A stretch of DNA of 64,000 bases from G963666935 sp963666935. Its GTDB lineage: Bacteria > Bacillota > Clostridia > Christensenellales > CAG-138. The notes beneath the pieces were generated by a model. The model was not told the DNA's origin and searched no databases. It saw only the letters and a program-made list of their open reading frames with translations. Location of the stretch: the NCBI GenBank assembly GCA_963666935.1, contig OY762936.1, forward strand, positions 124,001 through 188,000. Direction: 5' to 3'. Below are positions 25,535 to 32,914 of the stretch, in pieces. Position numbers and translations under genes: made by a program. Numbering within the stretch: the stretch's first letter is position 1; every line of letters begins with the position of its first letter.

Positions 25535-26789
25535 ATACCTTTTTATCGCGGTCCTTATCGTTTTTTCCGCCTTCTTCTCCGGCAGTGAAATCGCCTATTC
25601 CTCGGCGAACATTCTACGGCTGCGTCGCATCGCGCAGGAGCGCGGAAAGCTTGTGGACAAGGCGGCGCTGTATGTGAGCTTGCACTATGATTCCGCCCTG
25701 ACTTCCATTCTCATCGGAAACAACCTGGTGAATATCGCCGCATCCTCCATCGCCACGGTGCTGGCCATGGAGCTGATGGGAGACCGCGGCGCTTGGGTGG
25801 CCACCGCCGTGATGACGGTGCTGATCCTGATTTTCGGCGAAATTCTGCCCAAGGTCGTCGCCTCGCAGACGGTATATGCCTTTGCCCGGCTGGTGGCGCT
25901 GCCCCTCCGGGTGGTCATGGTGGTGCTGGCCCCCGTAGGCAAGCTGATCATGGCCATTGTACGCGGCGTGGCCCGTATATGGGAGCATAGAATTCCCAAG
26001 GGCCCCACCGTAACCGAGGACGATTTGGAAACCATCATCGAAACCGCCGAGGACGAAGGCGTCATGGACGAAGACCGTTGTGACTTGCTTCAGAGCGCGC
26101 TGGATTTTGACGGCGTGCTGGCCCATGAGGTCCTCACGCCCCGGGTGGATATGGTGGCTGTGGATATCGAAGATGACCCCCAGGATATCCTCAAAGAAAT
26201 TATGGATGCGCCCTATTCCCGCATTCCCGTATATGAGGGCAGCATCGACAGCGTCATCGGAATCCTCCATATGAACCGCCTGCTCAAAAGTTTGGCGGAC
26301 CATCAGGAACTCAATATCCGCCAGCATCTTATGCCCGTGTATTTTGTGCATAAAACCATGCCATTGGACGACGTGCTTTCGGTCATGAAGCTCAACAAAT
26401 GCCATATGGTCATCGTAACGGATGAGTACGGCGGCACCATGGGCTGCCTCACCATGGAGGACGTACTGGAGCAGCTGGTGGGCGATATCTGGGATGAATC
26501 GGACGAAATCGAGGAAGAGCTGGTCCGCATCGACGATACCCATTATGATGCCGCTGGCTATATGCGCATTTACGACCTATTCTACGAACTGGATATCGAC
26601 GACCGGGACTTCGACGATGATAACACAACCTTGGGCGGCTGGGCTATCGAAATGATCGGCGGCTATCCACGCAAGGGCGATAGCTTCACCTATAAAAATC
26701 TGGAGTTCACCGTCAAAAAGATGATCAATATGCGGGTGGTGCTCTTGGGCATCACCGTCAATCCTCCGCAGCAGGAAGAGGCTGTCTGA
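25527..26789 (+). CDS. CNNM/DUF21-CBS-CorC_HlyC membrane protein, full form
   Basis: A 420-residue paralogue of the preceding protein with all parts of the family: DUF21 membrane domain (FSGSEIAYSSANILRLRR; IGNNLVNIAASS; IFGEILPKVVAS), CBS pair (about 200-325, with DEYGGTMGCLTMEDVLEQLVG closing it), and the C-terminal CorC_HlyC domain (about 340-410). Probably a divalent-cation exporter, perhaps working as a hetero-oligomer with the short form. Its stop overlaps the ATG of the next gene. Confidence 0.92.
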   Translation: MAKYLFIAVLIVFSAFFSGSEIAYSSANILRLRRIAQERGKLVDKAALYVSLHYDSALTSILIGNNLVNIAASSIATVLAMELMGDRGAWVATAVMTVLILIFGEILPKVVASQTVYAFARLVALPLRVVMVVLAPVGKLIMAIVRGVARIWEHRIPKGPTVTEDDLETIIETAEDEGVMDEDRCDLLQSALDFDGVLAHEVLTPRVDMVAVDIEDDPQDILKEIMDAPYSRIPVYEGSIDSVIGILHMNRLLKSLADHQELNIRQHLMPVYFVHKTMPLDDVLSVMKLNKCHMVIVTDEYGGTMGCLTMEDVLEQLVGDIWDESDEIEEELVRIDDTHYDAAGYMRIYDLFYELDIDDRDFDDDNTTLGGWAIEMIGGYPRKGDSFTYKNLEFTVKKMINMRVVLLGITVNPPQQEEAV

Positions 26790-27037
26790 TGGGCGCAAAC
26801 TATAAATTCTTTTGCCATACCCAATGCGAGTATTTTCCCTGTCATGCGGGCGTTGCAAAAGAGGATTTCAACTGTCTGTTCTGCTTCTGTCCCCTGTATG
26901 GGCAGGGCGAGGATTGCGGCGGCAATTTTACCTATGTGAACGGCGTGAAGGACTGTAGCAATTGCGCCTTTCCCCACCTTCGTGAAAATTACGAAGCCAT
27001 CATTGAAAAGCTCCGTTCGAAAGGCAAGCATCAATGA
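26789..27037 (+). CDS. Cysteine-rich small domain protein
   Basis: An 82-residue soluble protein with nine cysteines, in the pattern FCHTQCEYFPCHAG, NCLFCFCPLYG, DCGGNF and DCSNCAFPH. This corresponds to the cysteine-rich small domain family, presumably metal-binding, whose role is not established; relatives occur near cobalamin genes. Here it is translationally coupled on both sides (shares bases with the CNNM stop and with the deoC ATG), so it is surely co-expressed with them. GGAAGAGG precedes the start. Confidence 0.85.
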   Translation: MGANYKFFCHTQCEYFPCHAGVAKEDFNCLFCFCPLYGQGEDCGGNFTYVNGVKDCSNCAFPHLRENYEAIIEKLRSKGKHQ

Positions 27038-27693
27038 ACATACAAGAGATTTTAAGCAAAGTTGACCATACCCAGCTTTCCCCCGTTGCCGTTTGGGCGG
27101 ATATCTGCACCCTGTGCGATGAGGGTATCGCCTTTGGTATGGCCTCTGTGTGCATTCCTCCGGCCTATGTGGCGGACGCCGCAAGCTACACGGCGGGCCG
27201 GCTTCCCGTGTGTACGGTGATCGGCTTCCCCAACGGTTATGCCTCAACCGCCGCCAAGTGCTTCGAGGCCCAAGACGCGGCGAGGCGCGGGGCCGGCGAG
27301 ATTGACATGGTGATCAACCTAGGCTGGCTCAAGGACGGATGTTATAAAAAAATACTCAAAGAGATCCGGTCGGTAAAGGCCGCGGCGGGTGACCTGCTAT
27401 TAAAGGTCATCATCGAAACCTGCCTGCTCACCCGAGAGGAAAAAATAAAAATGTGCGATGTGGTATCCGATTCCGGCGCACAATATATCAAGACCTCAAC
27501 TGGGTTCGGAGGCAGCGGTGCCACCTTTGAGGATGTCGAGCTTTTCAAATCGCATATCGCGCCCCATGTAAAAATCAAAGCCGCCGGAGGCATTTCCACT
27601 CTGGCCGACGCGGAGAAGTTCTTAGCACTGGGCGCATCCCGGCTGGGTAGTAGCCGCATGATCAAAATTTCAAAGGGAGAAGGACTGATATAA
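27034..27693 (+). CDS. deoC: Deoxyribose-phosphate aldolase
   Basis: Class I aldolase that cleaves 2-deoxyribose-5-phosphate to glyceraldehyde-3-phosphate and acetaldehyde. 219 residues, full length. The Schiff-base lysine is in IKTSTGFG (near 152), with the second lysine in VKIKAAGGI (near 181) and the KVIIET segment before it. The first gene of the deoC-deoB-pdp block; it overlaps the Cys-rich gene by 4 bases and ends one base before deoB starts. Confidence 0.97.
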   Translation: MNIQEILSKVDHTQLSPVAVWADICTLCDEGIAFGMASVCIPPAYVADAASYTAGRLPVCTVIGFPNGYASTAAKCFEAQDAARRGAGEIDMVINLGWLKDGCYKKILKEIRSVKAAAGDLLLKVIIETCLLTREEKIKMCDVVSDSGAQYIKTSTGFGGSGATFEDVELFKSHIAPHVKIKAAGGISTLADAEKFLALGASRLGSSRMIKISKGEGLI

Positions 27694-27694
27694 C

Positions 27695-28867
27695 GTGAAT
27701 AAAACGCAGCGTGTTTTTCTTATCGTATTGGATAGCGTAGGTGCCGGCGCTCTGCCGGACGCCGCAGAATACGGCGACGCAGGCTCTAACACCTTGAAAA
27801 GCGTCAACGCTTCCCCCGCGCTTCATATTGAAACCCTAAAACGGCTGGGGATCGGCAATATTGAGGGGCTTCATTTCCTGGGAAATGAGCCCAGTCCTGC
27901 CGCCGCTTTCGCACGATTGGCCGAACGCTCCAAAGGCAAGGATACCACAACAGGCCATTGGGAGATTGCGGGCGTGATTTCCCAGCAGCCCATGCCTACT
28001 TATCCCCACGGGTTTCCCGAAGATGTAATTGCGGCGTTTTCCGCCGCCTGCGGCCGGGGCGTGCTCTGCAATCGACCCTATTCCGGCACCGAGGTCATCA
28101 AAGATTACGGCAAACAGCATATGGAAACCGGCGACTTGATCGTATACACCTCCGCGGATAGTGTCTTTCAAATCGCAGCCCATGAGGATGTCGTCCCTTT
28201 AGATGAGCTCTACCGATACTGCCGCCTAGCCCGTGGAATTCTTACGGGCGAGCACAGCGTTGGCCGGGTGATTGCCCGACCTTTTACCGGCGTCTATCCC
28301 AGCTTCACCCGAACCCCCAACCGCAAGGACTTCTCTCTAGAGCCGCCCAAACAGACCCTGCTGGACGTCCTCTCGCAAGCAAATTACGACGTGATTGCTG
28401 TGGGAAAAATCTCGGATATCTTTGCGGGCCGCGGCGTCACAAAGGCCGTAATTGCCCACGGTAACAGCGACGGTACCCGTGCCACGCAGGCGCTTGCGGG
28501 TGAGGACTTTCATGGGCTCTGCTTTGTCAATCTGGTGGATTTCGATATGAAGTACGGTCACCGCAACGATGTGGACGGATACGCCGGAGCCCTCACGGAA
28601 TTCGACCTTTGGCTCAAGGGCTTTTTGCCCTTGCTTCACGAGGACGATATGCTCATGATCACGGCGGATCACGGGTGCGATCCCGGCACGAAAAGCACCG
28701 ACCACTCCCGGGAGTATATCCCGCTTCTGGTCTATGGCGCAGGCGTAAAGCCCGTTGCGTTGGGCACCCGAAACAGCTTTTCGGACATCGGGGCCACAGT
28801 AGCGGAAATCTTCGGCGTCCCTCTGGAAACGCAGGGGCAAAGCTTCCTGCGGGAAATCGAAACATAG
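27695..28867 (+). CDS. deoB: Phosphopentomutase
   Basis: Converts (deoxy)ribose-1-phosphate to the 5-phosphate. 390 residues, alkaline-phosphatase superfamily: metal ligands in VLDSVGAGALPDA, the phosphorylated threonine region GKDTTTGHWE (near 87), DFDMKYGHRND, and ADHGCDPGTKSTDHSRE near 325. Starts with GTG at 27695, one base after deoC. It links the phosphorylase at 28881 with the aldolase. Confidence 0.97.
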   Translation: MNKTQRVFLIVLDSVGAGALPDAAEYGDAGSNTLKSVNASPALHIETLKRLGIGNIEGLHFLGNEPSPAAAFARLAERSKGKDTTTGHWEIAGVISQQPMPTYPHGFPEDVIAAFSAACGRGVLCNRPYSGTEVIKDYGKQHMETGDLIVYTSADSVFQIAAHEDVVPLDELYRYCRLARGILTGEHSVGRVIARPFTGVYPSFTRTPNRKDFSLEPPKQTLLDVLSQANYDVIAVGKISDIFAGRGVTKAVIAHGNSDGTRATQALAGEDFHGLCFVNLVDFDMKYGHRNDVDGYAGALTEFDLWLKGFLPLLHEDDMLMITADHGCDPGTKSTDHSREYIPLLVYGAGVKPVALGTRNSFSDIGATVAEIFGVPLETQGQSFLREIET

Positions 28868-28880
28868 GCGGTATAAGCAT

Positions 28881-30182
28881 ATGCGTATGGTGGACGCAAT
28901 TGAAAAAAAGCGGGACGGCGGCGAACTTTCGGATGAGGAAATTCGTTGGATCATTCAGGGCTATACTGCGGGGAGCATCCCGGATTACCAGATGTCCGCT
29001 TTCGCCATGGCCGTATATTTTTGCGGCATGAGCGGCCGTGAAACTGCCGCGATGACAAACGCCATGTCCCATTCCGGGGAAACCATGGATCTATCACGGT
29101 TTGGAAATCTTTCCGTTGATAAGCATAGCACCGGCGGTGTAGGCGACAAAACCACCCTGATCGTAGCGCCAGTGGTGGCAGCTCTGGGCGGCAAAGTAGC
29201 CAAGATGACCGGCCGAGGTCTGGGATTCACGGGCGGCACGGCGGATAAGCTGGAATCCATCCCGGGATTTCAGACCGCCCTGCCCATTGACGCATTTTTA
29301 AAACAGGTGGAAGCGATCGGCATCGCCGTGGTCACCCAAAGCGCAGATCTGGCTCCCGCGGACAAAAAGCTCTACGCCCTTCGGGACGTCACCGCCACAG
29401 TGGAGTCCATCCCGCTCATCGCCTCCAGCATCATGAGCAAGAAGCTGGCGGCGGGGGCCCGCTCCATCGTGCTGGATGTGACGGTGGGCAGCGGCGCATT
29501 CTGCAAAACCATGGATCGGGCTGAAGCACTGGCAAACGAGATGATCGGCATCGGCAGAGCCTCCGGGCGCAGAGTCGCTGCGGTAATCACCGATATGGAC
29601 GTACCCTTGGGGCATGCCATTGGCAACGCGCTGGAAGTGCAGGAAGCCATCCGCGTACTCCGGGGCGAACCTTGCCCGGACCTTCGGGCAGTTTGCACGG
29701 AACTGGCGGCCACCATGCTTTCCCTCTGCCACGGCTGGGAACTTGCGCAAAGCAGAGAAAAGGTCTCTGCGACCATCAGCGGCGGTGCAGCATTGAATAA
29801 ATTCAAAGAATGGATTGCGCGCCAGGGCGGAGACACCCGCTGTGTCGACGATTTTTCCCTTTTCCCCCAACCTTCCTGTTCCCGGGATATCCTCTCGCCG
29901 CAGGCGGGCTGCATCGCCGCCATGGACACCGAGCACGTGGGCGCAATCTGCGTATCGCTGGGCGCGGGGCGGGCGAAAAAAGATGACACCATCGACCCTG
30001 CCGCGGGAATCTACCTGCATAAAAAAACCGGGGACTTTGTGCAGAAGGGCGAGCACATCGCAACGCTGTTCGCCACAAAAAGCGACGGTTTTCAAGAGGC
30101 CGAAAGCGCGCTGCTACAAGCGCTCACTTGGAGCACATCCGCGCTGGAACCCCATCCTCTTATCTATAAAACACTACAATAA
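28881..30182 (+). CDS. pdp: Pyrimidine-nucleoside / thymidine phosphorylase
   Basis: Phosphorolysis of uridine, deoxyuridine and thymidine to free base and (deoxy)ribose-1-phosphate. 433 residues with an N-terminal helical domain (residues 1-65), the phosphate-binding signature STGGVGDKTTL near 84, the conserved KMTGRGLGFTGGTADKLESIPGF segment near 110, and KKLAAG near 188. The length and sequence style fit the Gram-positive Pdp. With deoB and deoC it completes deoxynucleoside breakdown. A terminator begins at its stop codon. Confidence 0.95.
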   Translation: MRMVDAIEKKRDGGELSDEEIRWIIQGYTAGSIPDYQMSAFAMAVYFCGMSGRETAAMTNAMSHSGETMDLSRFGNLSVDKHSTGGVGDKTTLIVAPVVAALGGKVAKMTGRGLGFTGGTADKLESIPGFQTALPIDAFLKQVEAIGIAVVTQSADLAPADKKLYALRDVTATVESIPLIASSIMSKKLAAGARSIVLDVTVGSGAFCKTMDRAEALANEMIGIGRASGRRVAAVITDMDVPLGHAIGNALEVQEAIRVLRGEPCPDLRAVCTELAATMLSLCHGWELAQSREKVSATISGGAALNKFKEWIARQGGDTRCVDDFSLFPQPSCSRDILSPQAGCIAAMDTEHVGAICVSLGAGRAKKDDTIDPAAGIYLHKKTGDFVQKGEHIATLFATKSDGFQEAESALLQALTWSTSALEPHPLIYKTLQ

Positions 30183-30209
30183 AAAAGCGGGCCTAAAGGC
30201 CCGCTTTTT
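30182..30209. terminator. Bidirectional intrinsic terminator
   Basis: AAAAAGCGGGCC / GGCCCGCTTTTT with loop TAAA, between the convergent pdp and ferredoxin genes; it overlaps both gene ends. Confidence 0.92.
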
Positions 30210-30957
30210 CATTCACGAATCGGTTTCGCTTTTTTGTTAGAGCCCCGTACTGTATGGCGTGCCGGGGGCACCGATTGATGCAGCCCATGCAGAAAACGCA
30301 TTGGGGCGCCGTCCATTCAGGCTTATTGTCCTTCATACGAATCACATTTGCGGGGCATACGGATTCGCATAGCCCACAGCCGTTGCAGTTCTGATCGGCA
30401 TAAAATTTCCGTGTCTTTCTTCCCCTTTCATAAAAGGGATACATCATTTTGGAAACCAGCTTAGGCGCCGCTCCCCGGCATAAAATCATGTCGCCGGTGT
30501 AGCGGGATCGCACCTGTTCGTAAATCTTGTCAATGGCGGCATCCGCCTTTTTGAGGATGCGTTTTTCCTCGGTTTCGTCGGGGGGATTCAGCAGGGGAAT
30601 ATAATTGTCCGGCATCTGGATCCCGCACATGCCACAAAGGTGGATTTCCCGCTCTTGCAGCAGGATGGCAAAAGCGTCCCCCGCCGCGCCGGTGGATTTG
30701 CCGCAGGTAAATACCGCATACACATACGCGCCCTTGTCCAATTGCAGCTCCATCCCTCGCACGAAGTCTGCTACGATTGTGGGGATTCCATAGAAGTAAA
30801 TCGGCAGCACAAATCCCACAGCCTGATCCCTGGCGTCAAACGCCGGCCGACCCTGCTTTTGCGCGTCCGCAATGGAGACCACCGGCTCGCCGGTCATGGC
30901 TCCAAGCCGATCCGCCACATATTTGCTGTTTCCCGTCCCCGTAAAGTAAAAGATCAT
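30193..30957 (-). CDS. EFR1-type flavodoxin-ferredoxin
   Basis: A 254-residue redox protein. The N-terminal flavodoxin-like domain begins with IFYFTGTGNSKYVA, the FMN phosphate-binding loop. The C-terminal part holds two 4Fe-4S motifs: CNGCGLCESVCP (near 199) and CVFCMGCINRCP (near 228). This is the EFRO/EFR1 arrangement found in anaerobes, thought to carry low-potential electrons for an unidentified partner. Its ATG overlaps the stop of the ATP-grasp gene upstream by 4 bases, so the two are coupled. The last residues overlap the bidirectional terminator. Confidence 0.92.
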   Translation of the reverse strand: MIFYFTGTGNSKYVADRLGAMTGEPVVSIADAQKQGRPAFDARDQAVGFVLPIYFYGIPTIVADFVRGMELQLDKGAYVYAVFTCGKSTGAAGDAFAILLQEREIHLCGMCGIQMPDNYIPLLNPPDETEEKRILKKADAAIDKIYEQVRSRYTGDMILCRGAAPKLVSKMMYPFYERGRKTRKFYADQNCNGCGLCESVCPANVIRMKDNKPEWTAPQCVFCMGCINRCPRHAIQYGALTKKRNRFVNEKAGL

Positions 30958-31826
30958 TGCTTCATCACCTGCTCAATGTGTGCCATAATTTCTCCGGCAA
31001 TATCTACGCCGGTAGATTGCGAAATCCCCTTGAAGTGAGCGTTGGAATTCACCTCACATAACAGCGGCCCATCCTTGCCGAAAAGCAGGTCAACGCCCGC
31101 AAAATCCAATCCCAAAATCTCCGCAGCCCGAACGGCCATCGCCGCCTCTTCCTCCGTGGGCGTATAGGCAACGGCTTGCCCGCCTCCCTCAATATTGGCA
31201 CGGAAGTCATGGTTGTTTTGCCGCTGCATGGCCGCAACCACCTTTCCGCCCACCACGTAAAGCCGGATATCCCGGCCTGTGCTTGCAGCCACAAATTCTT
31301 GCATAAGCATGGGCACCGCGTCTCGTTTGAGCAAGATTTCTCTCGCCTCCTGTACAGTGCGGGCCAGATAAACCTGCTTCCCAAAGGAACCTCTGCACTC
31401 TTTAATGATCATGGGCAGCCCAAGCGCTTCGATGGCCGTATCCAAAAAATGCATATCCCCGTAGCCCACATATTGGTAGGTCATGGGCACGGCGATGGTG
31501 TGGGGCATAGGCAGCAGGTTTTGCAGCGCGGCATGGGTAAGCGCCTTGTCGTCGCACAAGGAAATCGCCCTGACACTGTTGAAAAGCCGGAGCCCACGCG
31601 CCTCCAGCTGCCCACCCAATTTCAGGTCCTTGTCCCAAAAAATTCCAAAGTCATGCGGCTCAGACGAAAAAAGGGGCCTGCCGGTGGAAAGGTCAAAGAG
31701 CAGTTCGCCGCTGCCCACTATGTCCAGCCGGACGCCGCGCGCATCCGCGGCAAGTCGAAGGGCTGTCCATAATTCTAAAAAATTCGTCTCTTTGATGAAG
31801 CCGTTTACAACCAAAAGGCCTTTCAT
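30954..31826 (-). CDS. RimK-like ATP-grasp ligase
   Basis: A 290-residue ATP-grasp enzyme. Visible features: nucleotide-binding IIKECRGSFGKQVYLA (near 138), LMQEFVAASTGRDIRLYVVGG (near 172), the RimK-type NNHDFRANIEGGG loop, and metal-binding DLLFG...LLCEVNSNAHFKG near the end. RimK-type enzymes add glutamate or other amino acids to a carboxylate on a protein or small molecule; the substrate here is unknown. The gene is coupled by a 4-base overlap to the EFR1 redox gene, suggesting a shared pathway. Confidence 0.88.
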   Translation of the reverse strand: MKGLLVVNGFIKETNFLELWTALRLAADARGVRLDIVGSGELLFDLSTGRPLFSSEPHDFGIFWDKDLKLGGQLEARGLRLFNSVRAISLCDDKALTHAALQNLLPMPHTIAVPMTYQYVGYGDMHFLDTAIEALGLPMIIKECRGSFGKQVYLARTVQEAREILLKRDAVPMLMQEFVAASTGRDIRLYVVGGKVVAAMQRQNNHDFRANIEGGGQAVAYTPTEEEAAMAVRAAEILGLDFAGVDLLFGKDGPLLCEVNSNAHFKGISQSTGVDIAGEIMAHIEQVMKQ

Positions 31827-31904
31827 ATGGCCTCCTTATTATGAAATAGATCAGGGTTAGCATAGCACACAGGCGTTTCCCTTGCAATACAAAGGCCGGG
31901 CTGA

Positions 31905-32750
31905 TTAACGCTTCATCGCCCCCGTGCTTCTGAGCGTCACGGCAACCACTTCGGGCCTGTTAAAAACCCGAAAGGGAAAAATACTGTTGCCCAGGCCCCT
32001 ACTCACAAACATCGTGGAAGCGACGCTTTGATAACTTCCGCTTGTATAAGCGGGGAAAAACCCCTGATCGGGAGAAAACAGCCCGCCTATACCAGGCAGC
32101 CGGATCTGCCCGCCATGCGCGTGTCCCGTAAAGATCATATCCACCTTATTTTCCGCGTATAAGCTAAAAAGCTCCGGCCGGTGCGCCAACAAAATTTTAA
32201 AACCATCCGCCTCCGACCATGCACCCAGCTGCCGTGCAGTGGCAGCTGCCCCGTCCGCGTAAAAATCGGGATCGGATATGCCAAACAAAAATATAGAGCC
32301 GCCGCTTTTTTTGAGTGCAACGGACGCATCGTCCAGCACCGTGACACCGGCTTGCGTCAGTCGTTCCCGGATAACGTCATACTTTCCTGATAGCGCCTCA
32401 TGATTGCCCGGCACATAATAGACGGGCGCCATCCCCACAGCCCCTTCAATGAACGTCATTGCCATATCCAGATCATATCTTCGCCGGTCAATTAGGTCAC
32501 CTGTAACCACGATGATATCAGGAGCGATTTCGCGCACACGGCGCAGCAGTCTTTGCTGATCCTTCCCAAAGCTCTTATTATGCAGGTCGGAGATTTGAAC
32601 GATGGTAAAACCGTCAAAGGCATCCGGCAGCTTTGGGCTTACATATTGTGAGCGCGTAACGACAATGCTGTTGTCCTGCCAAATTAAAAAGCAGGTGATT
32701 CCCGAGAGAAATATTGCAATCAAGGCCAATATCATACGCTTTTTCCACAT
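31905..32750 (-). CDS. Membrane-anchored metallophosphoesterase (YkuE-like)
   Basis: A calcineurin-like phosphoesterase with the complete metal-ligand set: ISDLHN, VTGDLIDRR, VPGNHE and TGHAHGGQIRLP. An N-terminal helix (MILALIAIFLSGITCFLIW) anchors it in the membrane with the enzyme outside. The start is uncertain: ATG 32750 gives the cleanest signal anchor, with GGTAGG 12 bases upstream; ATG 32762 and GTG 32792 are also in frame. The GHxHGGQxRLP style resembles YkuE/LpxH-like lipid-phosphate hydrolases. Confidence 0.9.
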   Translation of the reverse strand: MWKKRMILALIAIFLSGITCFLIWQDNSIVVTRSQYVSPKLPDAFDGFTIVQISDLHNKSFGKDQQRLLRRVREIAPDIIVVTGDLIDRRRYDLDMAMTFIEGAVGMAPVYYVPGNHEALSGKYDVIRERLTQAGVTVLDDASVALKKSGGSIFLFGISDPDFYADGAAATARQLGAWSEADGFKILLAHRPELFSLYAENKVDMIFTGHAHGGQIRLPGIGGLFSPDQGFFPAYTSGSYQSVASTMFVSRGLGNSIFPFRVFNRPEVVAVTLRSTGAMKR

Positions 32751-32873
32751 GCTCGCATTCATCCTACCATACCGCACAATTTTCCCACGCACTTTTGCGG
32801 TCTAATTTATTATATCCCGCAGCCCCCCGGTATACAAGGGTTGCCCCTGCAAGCACGCCAACATTCATCAATA

Positions 32874-32902
32874 AAAAAGCGGGGCGTGTTACCCCGCTTT
32901 TT
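32874..32902 (-). terminator. Terminator of the hydratase gene
   Basis: AAAAAGCGGGG / CCCCGCTTTTT, seven-base loop; read on the minus strand it ends in a T run just after the hydratase stop. Confidence 0.88.
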
Positions 32903-32914
32903 ATTCCGTTCCTC

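Noticed and set aside
25614..26543. A 309-codon minus-strand frame over the second CNNM gene
   Set aside because: Composition is His/Asp/Gly-rich text typical of reverse-complemented membrane-protein codons, no ribosome site.
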